From: DATKJS01 sp964551995
Lineage (GTDB): Bacteria; Acidobacteriota; Aminicenantia; Aminicenantales; Saccharicenantaceae
Assembly (NCBI GenBank): GCA_964551995.1
Contig: CAZKFD010000017.1
Location: 22,089 to 86,088, forward strand
Length of the DNA stretch: 64,000 nt
Reading direction: 5' to 3'
Shown: in pieces, positions 7,648 through 16,178 of the stretch
Numbering within the stretch: the first letter of the stretch is position 1
Layout: every line of letters starts with the position of its first letter
Notes under the pieces: generated by a model
What the model saw: only the letters and a program-made list of their open reading frames with translations
The model's database searches: none
Told to the model about the DNA's origin: nothing
Program-made: the position numbers and the translations under genes

Positions 7648-8052
7648 TCACCACGTGTTGTAGAGCGTCCCGTCGATCGGGGATTTTTGGTCCGACCCCG
7701 ACTTGACGTCGATCACGCCAAGGGTATCGGGCAGGACATACTCGTCGGCAGGAGGCGTCTCACGGACTTCTACCCACGTTGTCGCGGACTTCGTCATGGG
7801 ATCGGTGGGGATCATGCGGAGGTAGCCGTCCTGGACGAGCGCGTCCAGAGATGCGGGGTACTTGTCCTTGTCCTGATAGTACTGGTCGATCAGCTTGCGG
7901 AACTCGAACAGGTCTTCCCGGAGGACAGACTCCCGGGCCTTGACCAGGGAATACTTGTACTGAGGGAGGCCCAAGGCGACGAGGATGCCGATCAGCGTGA
8001 AGACAATTACCATTTCGATCAGCGTGAAGCCCCGTCCGGTCCGTGCCGTCAT
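7648..8052 (-). CDS. gspG: GspG-like pseudopilin
   Basis: A 134-residue major-pseudopilin-like protein. The short leader ends at the canonical prepilin cleavage site GFTLIEMVIV (Gly -1, Glu +5), followed by the hydrophobic helix and the GspG pattern LREDLFEFRKLIDQYYQDKD-KYP and LVQDGYLRMIPTDPMT. The C-terminal part resembles the calcium-binding loop region of GspG. It is expected to be processed by a prepilin peptidase and assembled into a short periplasmic filament of a type II secretion-like machine. Only 3 nt separate it from the upstream pseudopilin gene, so the two are co-translated; no secretin, ATPase or platform gene is in the window. Confidence 0.88.
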   Translation of the reverse strand: MTARTGRGFTLIEMVIVFTLIGILVALGLPQYKYSLVKARESVLREDLFEFRKLIDQYYQDKDKYPASLDALVQDGYLRMIPTDPMTKSATTWVEVRETPPADEYVLPDTLGVIDVKSGSDQKSPIDGTLYNTW

Positions 8053-8055
8053 CGT

Positions 8056-8547
8056 TCACCAGTCCTTGTACAGCGTACCGTCCAGAGCCTTGCCCTGGCT
8101 CTTGGTGTAGATGTCATACACGTTTTCTCCGCCCCACTTATCCGAGTCGTGAGGGTCCTGGTAGGACCTCAACCCCCAATCGAAGGAGTCGGTCATGGGA
8201 TCCTTGGGAATCCGGCGGAGGAACTTGACGATCTTCTTCCCTTTGGATTGGGTGTCCGCCTGACCCTGGGCCTCGAGCTCGACACCATTGACCAGGACGT
8301 CCAGGGTCGGCGGGTAACCCTCGGTGTTCTCCTTGACTTCGATCTTCTTTTCGTCGGAGAGCTTCTTGTAGGCGTCGATGGCCTCGCGCATCAGGCGCAG
8401 GTCCTGGCGCAGCTCGATCTCGTGCTCCCGCTGGGCGGCCATCTTGCTGAGCGGCAGGATGGCCCAGGCGACGATGGAGAGGATGGCCAGGACGACAAGC
8501 ATCTCCACCAGTGTGAACCCGCTCCGGGCGGAGTCGTGAGCCGTCAT
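8056..8547 (-). CDS. GspG-like pseudopilin, longer variant
   Basis: A 163-residue pseudopilin with an intact prepilin site, SGFTLVEMLVVLAILSIVAW. The helical region LRQDLRLMREAIDAYKKL follows, then an insert relative to its neighbour (DEKKIEVKENTEGYPPTLDVLVNGVE, seen as about residues 64-90). The GspG-type RRIPKDPMT and the closing GKALDGTLYKDW parallel the DGTLYNTW ending of the downstream protein. It lies 19 nt after pnp in the same direction, so it may be expressed both with pnp and from its own promoter. The pair of GspG-like proteins points to duplication within the cluster. Confidence 0.88.
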   Translation of the reverse strand: MTAHDSARSGFTLVEMLVVLAILSIVAWAILPLSKMAAQREHEIELRQDLRLMREAIDAYKKLSDEKKIEVKENTEGYPPTLDVLVNGVELEAQGQADTQSKGKKIVKFLRRIPKDPMTDSFDWGLRSYQDPHDSDKWGGENVYDIYTKSQGKALDGTLYKDW

Positions 8548-8566
8548 CCGGTCGGCCTCTTATGCG

Positions 8567-10744
8567 TCAATATCTTTTTCGTCGGTCCTTGGGGCGATTT
8601 GTTGAATGGTCCCGGTGCGGCCGCCTCGGGGGAGCGGGGGAAGGGGAACCGCCCTCGGCCGCAGAATCCTCCTCGAGGGCCTTCTTGCTTAGCCGGATCT
8701 TGTTATCCACCGGGTCGATGCTGACGACTTTGACCGTGACCGTGTCGCCGAGCTTGAGAACGTCCCGGATGCTGTTGATCCGGTACGGGGCGACCTCCGA
8801 AATGTGGAGGAGACCGACGAGATTCGGCATGATCTCGACGAAGGCCCCGTATTCCTCGATCCGCACGACCTTGCCTGTGTAGGTCTGGCCGAGCTCGGCC
8901 TCGGCCGTCAAGTCCAGGATCATCTGCTTGGCGCGCTCCGCCGCGGCCATATCCGGCGAGGCAATGACGATCCGGCCGTCGTCCTCGATGTCGATCTTGG
9001 CCCCGGTTTGGCTGACGATCTTCTTGATGATCTTCCCCGCCGGGCCGATGACCTCGCTGACCTTCTCGGGATTGATCGATACGATCAGGATGCGGGGCGC
9101 GTAGACGGATATCTCGGGCCGGGGGGCGGCGATGGCCTCCTTCATGCGGGCCAGCACGGTCAGGCGCGCCGCCCGGGACTTGGCGACGATCTCCCGGAGC
9201 ATCGGCAGCGTAACGCACGGGATCTTGAGGTCGAGCTGGATGGCCGTGACGCCCTTCTCCGTGCCCGCCATCTTGAAGTCCATATCGCCGTGGTGGTCTT
9301 CGAGGCCGGCGATGTCCGTTAGGATGGCGTATCGACCGCCTTCCGAGACGAGCCCCATGGCAATGCCCGCGACGGCGGCCTTCAGGGGCACGCCGGCGTC
9401 CATCAGAGCCAGAATCCCGCCGCACACCGTGGCCATCGAGGAGGAGCCATTCGATTCCAGAATGTCGGAAACGATCCGGATTGTGTAGGGGAACTGATCG
9501 TCGGGTGGGACGACCGGCAGGATGGATTTCTCAGCCAGGACCCCGTGCCCGATCTCCCGCCGCCCGGGGGCCCGGAGAAAGCCCACTTCGCCGACGGAGA
9601 ACGGCGGGAAATTATAATGGAGCATGAACTTCTTCATGGACTCGTCGCCGAGGCTGTCGAGGCGCTGGGCGTCTTCCACGGTCCCCAGCGTGACCGTCGC
9701 CAAGGACTGGGTCTCGCCCCTCGTGAAGAGCGCCGAGCCGTGCGTCCTGGGCAGCGGTCCGACGTCGATCGTAATCGGACGAATCTCGTCGAAGCCGCGG
9801 CCGTCCACCCTCAGGCGCCCGTTCAGGACGAGGTTCCGGAGGAGCTTCTCCTCCAGCTTGTAAAAGAGGCTTTGGGCCTCGGCCCGCTCGTCTTCGTTGT
9901 CCTCCGGAATCTGGGCGAGTATCTTCTCCAGGACCGCGGCTCCAGCCGCCTCGCTGGCCTTCTTGCCCTTGACTTGCATGGCATCGAGCAGCGCGGGCCC
10001 GTGCTCGGCTTCCATCCGGGCCAACTTCTCGAGCACGAGGACCGGGGGTGTGAATGTCCGCTTTTGTACTCCGAGCCGGGCGTAGAGGTCTTTTTGGGCC
10101 TGGATAATCTTCTGGTTCGCCTCGTGAGCGGCCGCCAGGCCTTCGAGGATCCTCTCCTCCTCGACCTCCCGGGACCCGCACTCGATCATGATGATCCCGC
10201 TCTCGTTGCTCACGACGGTCATGTTGACGGGGCTCGCCTCGAGCTCGCTGGCCCTGGGGTTAACGACATAGCGGCCGTCGACGATCCCGACTTTCACCGC
10301 CCCGAGAGGGGTCGTGAACGGGATGTCCGAAAAGTAGAGGGCGGCCGAGGCGCCGATCACGCCCAGCGTGTCGGGCTCGTTTTCCAGGTCGGCGGAGAGG
10401 AGGAGGCCCACGATCTGCGTGTCAAAGAAATAGCCGTCGGGGAACAGGGGTCGGACGGGCCGGTCGATGAGCCGGGCGACCAGGATCTCCCGCTCCGACG
10501 GCCGTCCCTCCCGCTTGAAGAACCCGCCGGGAATCTTGCCGGCGGCGTAGGTGTTCTCGCGATAGTCCACGATGAGAGGGAGAAACGTCTTCGTGTCCTT
10601 TTTCTCCTTCCGGGAGGTCGCCGTGACGAGCATGATCGTATCACCGTAGCGCACCAGGGCCGAGCCGTCGGCCTGCTTGGCGACTTTTCCGAGCTCTATG
10701 GACAGGGTCCGGTTGTTGATTTCTAGACGGATAGTGTCGAGCAT
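8567..10744 (-). CDS. pnp: polyribonucleotide nucleotidyltransferase (PNPase)
   Basis: Phosphorolytic 3'-5' exoribonuclease of mRNA decay. The 725-residue protein contains two RNase PH domains (the second with FTRGETQSLATVTLG and GHGVLAEKSI), a KH domain (VSEVIGPAGKIIKKI) and a C-terminal S1 domain (GQTYTGKVVRIEEYGAFVEI), followed by a short Pro/Arg-rich tail. The order and length match the family. The ATG at 10744 is used; another in-frame ATG lies two codons upstream. It follows rpsO after about 20 nt, the conserved rpsO-pnp pair, where pnp expression is usually post-transcriptionally controlled. Confidence 0.97.
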   Translation of the reverse strand: MLDTIRLEINNRTLSIELGKVAKQADGSALVRYGDTIMLVTATSRKEKKDTKTFLPLIVDYRENTYAAGKIPGGFFKREGRPSEREILVARLIDRPVRPLFPDGYFFDTQIVGLLLSADLENEPDTLGVIGASAALYFSDIPFTTPLGAVKVGIVDGRYVVNPRASELEASPVNMTVVSNESGIIMIECGSREVEEERILEGLAAAHEANQKIIQAQKDLYARLGVQKRTFTPPVLVLEKLARMEAEHGPALLDAMQVKGKKASEAAGAAVLEKILAQIPEDNEDERAEAQSLFYKLEEKLLRNLVLNGRLRVDGRGFDEIRPITIDVGPLPRTHGSALFTRGETQSLATVTLGTVEDAQRLDSLGDESMKKFMLHYNFPPFSVGEVGFLRAPGRREIGHGVLAEKSILPVVPPDDQFPYTIRIVSDILESNGSSSMATVCGGILALMDAGVPLKAAVAGIAMGLVSEGGRYAILTDIAGLEDHHGDMDFKMAGTEKGVTAIQLDLKIPCVTLPMLREIVAKSRAARLTVLARMKEAIAAPRPEISVYAPRILIVSINPEKVSEVIGPAGKIIKKIVSQTGAKIDIEDDGRIVIASPDMAAAERAKQMILDLTAEAELGQTYTGKVVRIEEYGAFVEIMPNLVGLLHISEVAPYRINSIRDVLKLGDTVTVKVVSIDPVDNKIRLSKKALEEDSAAEGGSPSPAPPRRPHRDHSTNRPKDRRKRY

Positions 10745-10766
10745 GGTCATTTCCCGGGGGGCCGGG

Positions 10767-11033
10767 CTACTTGCGCAGGCCGAGCTTCTGGATGAGCTTT
10801 TCGTAGCGCCCGACGTCCTGCTTCTTGATGTATTCGAGCAGCCTTTTTCTCTGGCCAACCATCTTCATGAGCCCGGTCCGGGACCCAAAGTCATTCTTGT
10901 GGGTGGAGAAATGATTGACCAGGAGGTTGATCCGTTCGGTCAGAAGCGCGACCTGAACCTCCGGGGAGCCAGAATCAGAAGGATGAAACTGGTTGTCCTT
11001 GATGATCCTCGTCTTGTCTTCCTTGGTTAACAC
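10767..11033 (-). CDS. rpsO: 30S ribosomal protein S15
   Basis: Primary 16S rRNA-binding protein of the small-subunit central domain. The 88-residue product has the full S15 signature: SGSPEVQVALLTERINLLVNHF, HKNDFGSRTGLMKMVGQRKRLL and the closing YEKLIQKLGLRK. A GTG start at 11033 gives the expected length (E. coli 89) and has AGGAG upstream; the ORF extends further upstream but through non-conserved sequence and the promoter. It is paired with pnp downstream. Confidence 0.95.
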   Translation of the reverse strand: MLTKEDKTRIIKDNQFHPSDSGSPEVQVALLTERINLLVNHFSTHKNDFGSRTGLMKMVGQRKRLLEYIKKQDVGRYEKLIQKLGLRK

Positions 11034-11082
11034 GTCTTCTCGTTCTCCTGTTTTTTCTCTTTTTTTATTATTTTTCGGCCTC

Positions 11083-11111
11083 ATTTTAGCAGAAATCGTG
11101 GGGAATGTAAA
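11083..11111 (-). promoter_or_regulatory. sigma70-type promoter of rpsO-pnp
   Basis: Minus strand: TTTACA, 17-nt spacer, TAAAAT. It is followed by an A-rich leader of about 45 nt to the rpsO GTG. Confidence 0.65.
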
Positions 11112-11176
11112 CTTTTTCTTTGGGTTACGAATATGGGCCCGGCCCAGCCGGCCGGGGAAAAAGACCACTCGGCTGG

Positions 11177-11398
11177 TCAGGACGTCAGGGCTTTTTTGCG
11201 GGCCAGAAGCTGCCGAGCGTACTTGGAGATCAGGTTCCCCTGCTTTTCCCCGCATTCGGCCAGGCGGGCATCGAGCTCTGCCAGGCTGAGCTCGTTGATT
11301 TTCTTCTTCCTCGCCCCGGCCTCGGCCGCAGCGGGAGCCTCGGGAGCGGCCGGGGCCGCCGGCGCCTCTGGTTTGCGGGCGGCTTTTTTTTCAGGCAT
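11177..11398 (-). CDS. small Ala/Pro-rich basic protein, unrecognised
   Basis: A 73-residue protein. Its first 30 residues are a low-complexity stretch rich in Ala, Pro and Glu (KPEAPAAPAAPEAPAAAEAG), followed by a helical, charged part with INELSLAELDARLAECGEKQ and ISKYARQLLARKKALTS. The second half vaguely recalls the two-helix ribosomal protein L29, but I cannot support that assignment. An ATG with AAAGGAAC upstream and a promoter about 50 nt further up favour a real gene. It precedes rpsO on the same strand, about 140 nt upstream of it. Confidence 0.6.
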   Translation of the reverse strand: MPEKKAARKPEAPAAPAAPEAPAAAEAGARKKKINELSLAELDARLAECGEKQGNLISKYARQLLARKKALTS

Positions 11399-11448
11399 TG
11401 TCCGTTCCTTTCTGTTTCTTCACCGAGATAAACAAGGGAAGGGAAGTC

Positions 11449-11477
11449 AATTTATCAGATCCCGCCGAGAAAATCAA
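11449..11477 (-). promoter_or_regulatory. sigma70-type promoter of the small Ala/Pro-rich gene
   Basis: Minus strand: TTGATT, 17-nt spacer, TAAATT, about 50 nt upstream of the ATG at 11398. Confidence 0.5.
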
Positions 11478-11641
11478 CTCGGAATCCGCCTTTCTGAGCG
11501 GCCGGGTTTACAGACGCGCGCTTTTTATTTATATTGATTCTCCGGTTCGACATAAGAGGGTCGCGGCGGCGACCGGGAGGAACATTGATCGCAAACCGGC
11601 GCAAAGGTCTCCCCGCTGGAAGCGGGAGGGCGGGCGCGGGG

Positions 11642-12595
11642 ATGGTCCGTTCGTGGAGACCGGCGGCCGGGTGCGGCTTGATCTCCGGCGCCGTTTCGAT
11701 GATCATTCTCCTGGCCTTTCCGGCCCTCGCCGCGGCCCGAACGGAAGAGGGCCTTCGGACTTCTTCAGGGATCACGGTCCGCATGGACTACTCCTCGCTT
11801 CAGCCCGGGGAGCCGCTCCTTTTCATCCTCGAGGGCCGATCCGACGTGCATGCCGCCGTCTTGAGGTTCCTGGGGAAGACCGTGGTCATGAGGCCCGCCA
11901 AGCCGGGTGGTGACGCGCTGGCCTTCATGGGGATCGACCTGGACGTCAAGCCCGGGGAATACCCCATCGACATCCAGGTCGAGAAGACGGACGGGATTCT
12001 CGAGAAGGCCCATAGAGACATCGCCATCCTGGAAAAGAAGTTCCCGAGCCAGAAGCTCTGGGTGAAGCAGGAGTACGCGACGCCGCCCCGGTCTTTGACG
12101 GAGAGGATCCGCCGGGAGTCGGAAATGGTGAGCCTGATCTTCAGCCTCGAGACACCGGAGTGGCTCGGGGACGGGGATTTCATCGCCCCGAATCCGGCCG
12201 AACACTGGCCGAATTTCGGCCAGAGGCGGCTGACCAACAACGTCCTCAGGACCGTGCACACGGGCGTCGATGTCGAGGTGCCGTTCGGAGGACCCATCAA
12301 GGCCGTCAACGCCGGGCGGGTGGTCCTGGCCAGCCATCTCTATCTTTCCGGGATGACGGTCATCATCGACCACGGCCTCGGCGTCTTCAGCTTTTACGGC
12401 CACCTTTCGAAGATCCTCATCAAGCCCGGCGAAAGAGTGGCCAAGGGTGAGGTCGTCGGAAACTGCGGGACGACGGGCCGCTCCACGGGTCCGCACCTCC
12501 ATTGGTCCATGAGGATCCTGGACAGTCGGGTGGATCCGTATGAGATGCTGTCTCTTCCGATCCCGGGCGGGACGTCCTCCGCCCGGGGGAAGTGA
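11642..12595 (+). CDS. exported M23 family metallopeptidase (LytM/peptidoglycan endopeptidase type)
   Basis: Predicted zinc endopeptidase acting on peptidoglycan in the periplasm. From the ATG at 11642 there is a signal peptide (PAAGCGLISGAVSMIILLAF then AAAR). An N-terminal beta-rich domain follows, then the LytM domain with HTGVDVEVPFGGPI (HxxxD zinc ligands), GRVVLASHLYLSGMTVIIDH, FYGHLSKILIKPGERV and GPHLHWSM (HxH). All expected zinc ligands and the catalytic His are visible. The start is chosen for its signal peptide; an upstream in-frame ATG at 11534 would place an unlikely Arg-rich extension before it. The ABC operon starts 57 nt downstream with its own promoter. Confidence 0.9.
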   Translation: MVRSWRPAAGCGLISGAVSMIILLAFPALAAARTEEGLRTSSGITVRMDYSSLQPGEPLLFILEGRSDVHAAVLRFLGKTVVMRPAKPGGDALAFMGIDLDVKPGEYPIDIQVEKTDGILEKAHRDIAILEKKFPSQKLWVKQEYATPPRSLTERIRRESEMVSLIFSLETPEWLGDGDFIAPNPAEHWPNFGQRRLTNNVLRTVHTGVDVEVPFGGPIKAVNAGRVVLASHLYLSGMTVIIDHGLGVFSFYGHLSKILIKPGERVAKGEVVGNCGTTGRSTGPHLHWSMRILDSRVDPYEMLSLPIPGGTSSARGK

Positions 12596-12610
12596 AGGGA
12601 ACTTTTTTTG

Positions 12611-12640
12611 TTGAAAACCGTATCCAAGAAAGAATACACT
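12611..12640 (+). promoter_or_regulatory. promoter of the four-gene ABC operon
   Basis: TTGAAA, 18-nt spacer, TACACT. The -10 box ends 11 nt before the ATG at 12652, giving a leader of only about 4 nt and no ribosome-binding site. Confidence 0.65.
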
Positions 12641-12651
12641 AATCTACCCGT

Positions 12652-13563
12652 ATGAGCATTGAAGTCAGAGACCTGCGCTTCAGCTACGGGAAGGTTCCCG
12701 CGCTCGCCGGCGTGACCTTCCGGCTGGGGGAGGGGGCCGTCGGCCTGCTCGGCCCGAACGGGGCGGGCAAGAGTACGCTCCTGCGGATTCTCCTCGGCTT
12801 CCTGAACCCTCAGAGCGGCGAGGGAACGGTCCTCGGATACGACATCCGCCGGGAGCAGCCGGCGATCCGGCGCAGCGTCGGATACATGCCCGAGGACGAT
12901 TGCTTCGTCGCCGGCATGGACGCCGTGACGTTTACGTCTTATTTCGGCGAGCTCTCCGGGATGCCCTCGCAGGAAGCTATGAAACGGGCCCACGAGGTCC
13001 TTTTTTACGTCGGGCTGGAGGAATCGCGCTACCGGCTCCTCGACACTTATTCGGCAGGCATGAAGCAGCGCCTCAAGATGGCCCAGGCCCTCGTCCACGA
13101 TCCGAAACTCCTTTTCCTCGACGAGCCCACGTCGAATCTCGACCCGCAGGGGAGGACGGACATGCTCGAACTCATCCGTGACATCGCGTCCCATAAGGAC
13201 ATCCAGGTCCTGATCTCGTCCCATATCCTGGCCGACATCGAGACGCTGTGCTCGTCCGTCCTCATTCTCAACAGGGGAGCGGTCGCGGCGCAAGGGCGGA
13301 TTGACGACCTGCGCGCCACGAACCTCAGCCTGTACGAGCTTCGGGTCAAAGGCGGGGAGGAAGCATTCCGCGGGGAGCTCGAAGCCGTCGGTTGCAGGGT
13401 CGACGAGACCGAGGACCGCCTTATTAAAGTCTATATGCCGGCCGACATGAGCCGCATGGAGATCTTCCGGGCCGCCTCCCGGGCCGGCGCCCAGGTCCGC
13501 TATTTCATCAAGAGCCGGACTTCTCTCGAGGACCTTTTCGCGGAGCTCGTGGGGGTGGACTGA
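12652..13563 (+). CDS. ABC transporter ATP-binding protein (first pair)
   Basis: ATPase subunit of an ABC-2 type exporter. The 303-residue protein has Walker A GLLGPNGAGKST, a Q-loop in SVGYMPEDD, the signature YSAGMKQRLKMAQALV (the usual LSGGQ replaced by YSAGM), Walker B LLFLDEPTSNLD and the switch His in ISSHIL. A C-terminal extension of about 80 residues follows, typical of ABC-2 exporters of the CcmA/DrrA type. It starts almost at the transcription start site and is coupled to the permease gene by a TGATG overlap. Confidence 0.92.
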   Translation: MSIEVRDLRFSYGKVPALAGVTFRLGEGAVGLLGPNGAGKSTLLRILLGFLNPQSGEGTVLGYDIRREQPAIRRSVGYMPEDDCFVAGMDAVTFTSYFGELSGMPSQEAMKRAHEVLFYVGLEESRYRLLDTYSAGMKQRLKMAQALVHDPKLLFLDEPTSNLDPQGRTDMLELIRDIASHKDIQVLISSHILADIETLCSSVLILNRGAVAAQGRIDDLRATNLSLYELRVKGGEEAFRGELEAVGCRVDETEDRLIKVYMPADMSRMEIFRAASRAGAQVRYFIKSRTSLEDLFAELVGVD

Positions 13564-14435
13564 TGGCTACCGTCCGGCAAAAGGGCTATTATCATTGGGA
13601 CGGCCGCCTGGCCGAAAGTCGCTTCCGTTGGTGGCCCATCACCCGGACCGGCATCAAGCTGGCCTTCAGGAAAAAGGGCTTCCGGTTTCTCTTCGCCGCG
13701 TCGTTTCTGCCTGCGGTCGGATTCCTCACCGCCATCTACGTCTCCGAGCGGCTCGAGGACTTCAAGTTCATGATGCGCGGCTCGGACCGGCTGATCAAGA
13801 TCGATCCGGGGTTCTTCAACACCTACCTGACGAACAGCAGCGTCCTCTTCCTCGTGATTATGGTCATCGTCTTCGGCTGCGCCGGACTCATCGCGGACGA
13901 CCTCAAGCACAACTCGCTGCAGATCTATTTCGCACGCCCTCTGCGGAAAAAGGATTACCTCCTGGGAAAAACGGCTGTCGTGGCCTTCTTCGTCCTCGTC
14001 CTGACCTTCATCCCAGGGCTGCTCCTTTTCCTCTTCAAGCTCGTCTTCGCCGGGAGCTTCAGGTTCTTCCTGGACTATCCGTGGCTTGTCCCCGAGATCG
14101 CATTGGACTCGATCGTCCTGGCGGTATTTTTCGCTTGCTACACGCTCCTGCTCTCGGCTTCGAGCAAGAACAGCCGCTATGTCATGATCCTCATCTTCAC
14201 GGTTTATCTGTTCTCCTATATCCTCTACGTCATCCTCCACAGCATCTTCCGGACGCCCTACACGGCCCTCGTCTCCGTCCTGGCGGACATCCAGCAGGTC
14301 AGCGCGTTCATCTTCGGCCAGAAGCCGCCGCATGCGGTCCCCGTTTTCTGGTCCTTCCTGGTCCTCGCTGCGGTGTGCGGGCTCGCGGCGTTTGTCCTAA
14401 AGAAAAAAGTGCGCGGCGTCGAGGTAATCCGGTGA
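13563..14435 (+). CDS. ABC-2 type permease (first pair)
   Basis: A 290-residue membrane subunit with about six hydrophobic segments, among them FRFLFAASFLPAVGFLTAIY, SVLFLVIMVIVFGCAGLIA, VVAFFVLVLTFIPGLLLFLF and a run near residues 200-230. The cytoplasmic LKHNSLQIYFARPLRKKDYLLGK is typical of ABC-2 permeases, where domain-wide sweeping loops precede a TM helix. The start codon overlaps the stop of the ATPase gene and its stop overlaps the GTG of the next ATPase gene, so all are translationally coupled. The substrate is not indicated. Confidence 0.88.
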   Translation: MATVRQKGYYHWDGRLAESRFRWWPITRTGIKLAFRKKGFRFLFAASFLPAVGFLTAIYVSERLEDFKFMMRGSDRLIKIDPGFFNTYLTNSSVLFLVIMVIVFGCAGLIADDLKHNSLQIYFARPLRKKDYLLGKTAVVAFFVLVLTFIPGLLLFLFKLVFAGSFRFFLDYPWLVPEIALDSIVLAVFFACYTLLLSASSKNSRYVMILIFTVYLFSYILYVILHSIFRTPYTALVSVLADIQQVSAFIFGQKPPHAVPVFWSFLVLAAVCGLAAFVLKKKVRGVEVIR

Positions 14436-15358
14436 CCGTCGTCATCGAAACCCGGAACCTCTCCAGGTATTACGGGAACGTCCTCGGCCTGAGCGACGTG
14501 TCCCTCGACATCGAGAGCGGCATTACGGGCCTGCTCGGCCCCAACGGGGCCGGGAAGTCGACCTTCATGAAGCTCGTCACGGGCCAGATGAAGCCCAACA
14601 TCGGAACGGTGACCATCGGGGGCCGGCGGGTTTGGAACAATTTCCCGCTCTTCTCGAGGGTCGGTTTCTGCCCCGAACAGGATTCTTTTTACGAGGACGT
14701 CACCGGATGGGAGTTTCTGACCGGGCTTCTCAGCTTTTACGGATATTCCGACGCGGAAGTGAAGCACCGGGCGGCGCGGGCCCTCGGGATCGTGGAATTG
14801 GCCCAAGACAAGGACCGCAAGATCCGGAGCTACAGCCGGGGGATGCGCCAGCGGGTGAAGTTCGCCCAGGCCATCGCCCACGACCCGGACATCATCATCC
14901 TCGACGAGCCCCTCAGCGGCCTCGACCCGCTGGGGAAGAGGCGTCTCATCAGGCTTATCAAAGGCTATCAGAGCGAGGGCCGGACGATCCTCGTTTCGAG
15001 CCATGTTCTGCCCGAGATCGAGGCCATGACGTCTCGGATCATCCTGATCCACCAGGGCAAGATCCTGGCCCAGGGGGACATCCATTACATCAGGGACCTC
15101 ATTGAAAAACACCCGCACATGATTTCGGTGAAGTGCGACGATCCCCGGGCCGCCGCCGCCGAATTCGTGCGGGACGAAGGGATCCTGAGGATGTCTTTCG
15201 GGACCGACGGCCGGACGCTCGTCGTCGAAACCCACAAGAGGGACGATTTTTTCAGCCGGCTCCAGGCGGTCATCCTCGAGAAGGGGATGACGGTCGACGA
15301 GATCTCCTCTCCGGACGACAATCTTCAGGCGGTCTTCGATTACCTCGTGGGGAAATGA
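14432..15358 (+). CDS. ABC transporter ATP-binding protein (second pair)
   Basis: A 308-residue ATPase paralogous to the first gene of the operon. It has Walker A GLLGPNGAGKST, the Q-loop in VGFCPEQDSFY, signature YSRGMRQRVKFAQAIA (again without Gly-Gly), Walker B IIILDEPLSGLDPLG and SSHVLPEIE. A C-terminal CcmA/DrrA-like domain follows. A GTG start overlapping the permease stop (GTGA) fixes the N-terminus as VTVVIETRNLSRYYG. It would pair with the permease encoded next. Confidence 0.92.
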   Translation: MTVVIETRNLSRYYGNVLGLSDVSLDIESGITGLLGPNGAGKSTFMKLVTGQMKPNIGTVTIGGRRVWNNFPLFSRVGFCPEQDSFYEDVTGWEFLTGLLSFYGYSDAEVKHRAARALGIVELAQDKDRKIRSYSRGMRQRVKFAQAIAHDPDIIILDEPLSGLDPLGKRRLIRLIKGYQSEGRTILVSSHVLPEIEAMTSRIILIHQGKILAQGDIHYIRDLIEKHPHMISVKCDDPRAAAAEFVRDEGILRMSFGTDGRTLVVETHKRDDFFSRLQAVILEKGMTVDEISSPDDNLQAVFDYLVGK

Positions 15359-15359
15359 C

Positions 15360-16169
15360 ATGACGCCGCAAGTCCAGCCGAACGCCGCCTCCTTTGGGAC
15401 ATCCTTCCGGCAGGTGTTCGCCTTCTTCTTCTTCCTCAGCCGCAGGACGGGCAAAGCGCGCGTCTTCGCTCTCCTCGGTCTTATTCCCGTCGCGCTCGCC
15501 GTCGTCGTCCGGATGGTCATGCCCGGACGCGCCGAAGACGTCGCAGCCGTGTTCAGCCAGATCCTGATGGTCTTTTTCCTAACGTTTTACATCGTCATCA
15601 TCTCGCTGTTCTACGGCACCTCGATCTGCGCCGAGGAACTCGAAGGACGGACGCTGACCTATCTCGTCACCCGGCCGCTGTCGAAGGCCGGGATCTTTTT
15701 GGGCAAATACGCCGCGTATGTCGCCCTGATGGTCCTCATGACCGCGGCCAGCCTGGGCCTGTCCTTTTTCCTCATGAACGGACAGCGGTTCCGGGATCCG
15801 GGCCTCTATCTGGCCTTCCTCCGGGACGCGGGGGTGCTCGGCCTCGGCATCGTCGTCTATACGGCCCTCTTCGCTTTTCTCGGGACCTTTCTCAGGAGGG
15901 CCATCCTCGTCGGGCTCTTCTTCGGCTTCGGCTGGGAGAACGTGATCCAGTATTTTCCGGGCTCGACGCAGAAGTTCTCGGTCGTCCACTATTTGAAGTC
16001 GCTTCTGCCCCACTGGTCGTCGGGGGGAGGCACGCTGGCCATCCTTCTCTTCCGGCTGGAGCCGACAGAGCCGGCGGCCGCGGTGCTGACTCTAACCGTC
16101 CTCACCGCCCTATTCCTGGTGCTGGGCGCCTGGCTTTTCCGGACGAAAGAGTATCTTTTCGAGGAGTGA
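15360..16169 (+). CDS. ABC-2 type permease (second pair)
   Basis: A 269-residue membrane protein with the same organisation as the first permease. It has a hydrophobic N-terminal helix (VFALLGLIPVALAVVVRMV), LMVFFLTFYIVIISLFYGTS, the cytoplasmic EELEGRTLTYLVTRPLSKAG that is diagnostic for ABC-2 permeases, then three or four more helices. The start lies 1 nt after the ATPase stop. It ends 9 nt from the stop of the convergent lipoprotein gene. The two ATPase/permease pairs could form one hetero-oligomeric exporter or two. Confidence 0.88.
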   Translation: MTPQVQPNAASFGTSFRQVFAFFFFLSRRTGKARVFALLGLIPVALAVVVRMVMPGRAEDVAAVFSQILMVFFLTFYIVIISLFYGTSICAEELEGRTLTYLVTRPLSKAGIFLGKYAAYVALMVLMTAASLGLSFFLMNGQRFRDPGLYLAFLRDAGVLGLGIVVYTALFAFLGTFLRRAILVGLFFGFGWENVIQYFPGSTQKFSVVHYLKSLLPHWSSGGGTLAILLFRLEPTEPAAAVLTLTVLTALFLVLGAWLFRTKEYLFEE

Positions 16170-16178
16170 CCGCCGGAC

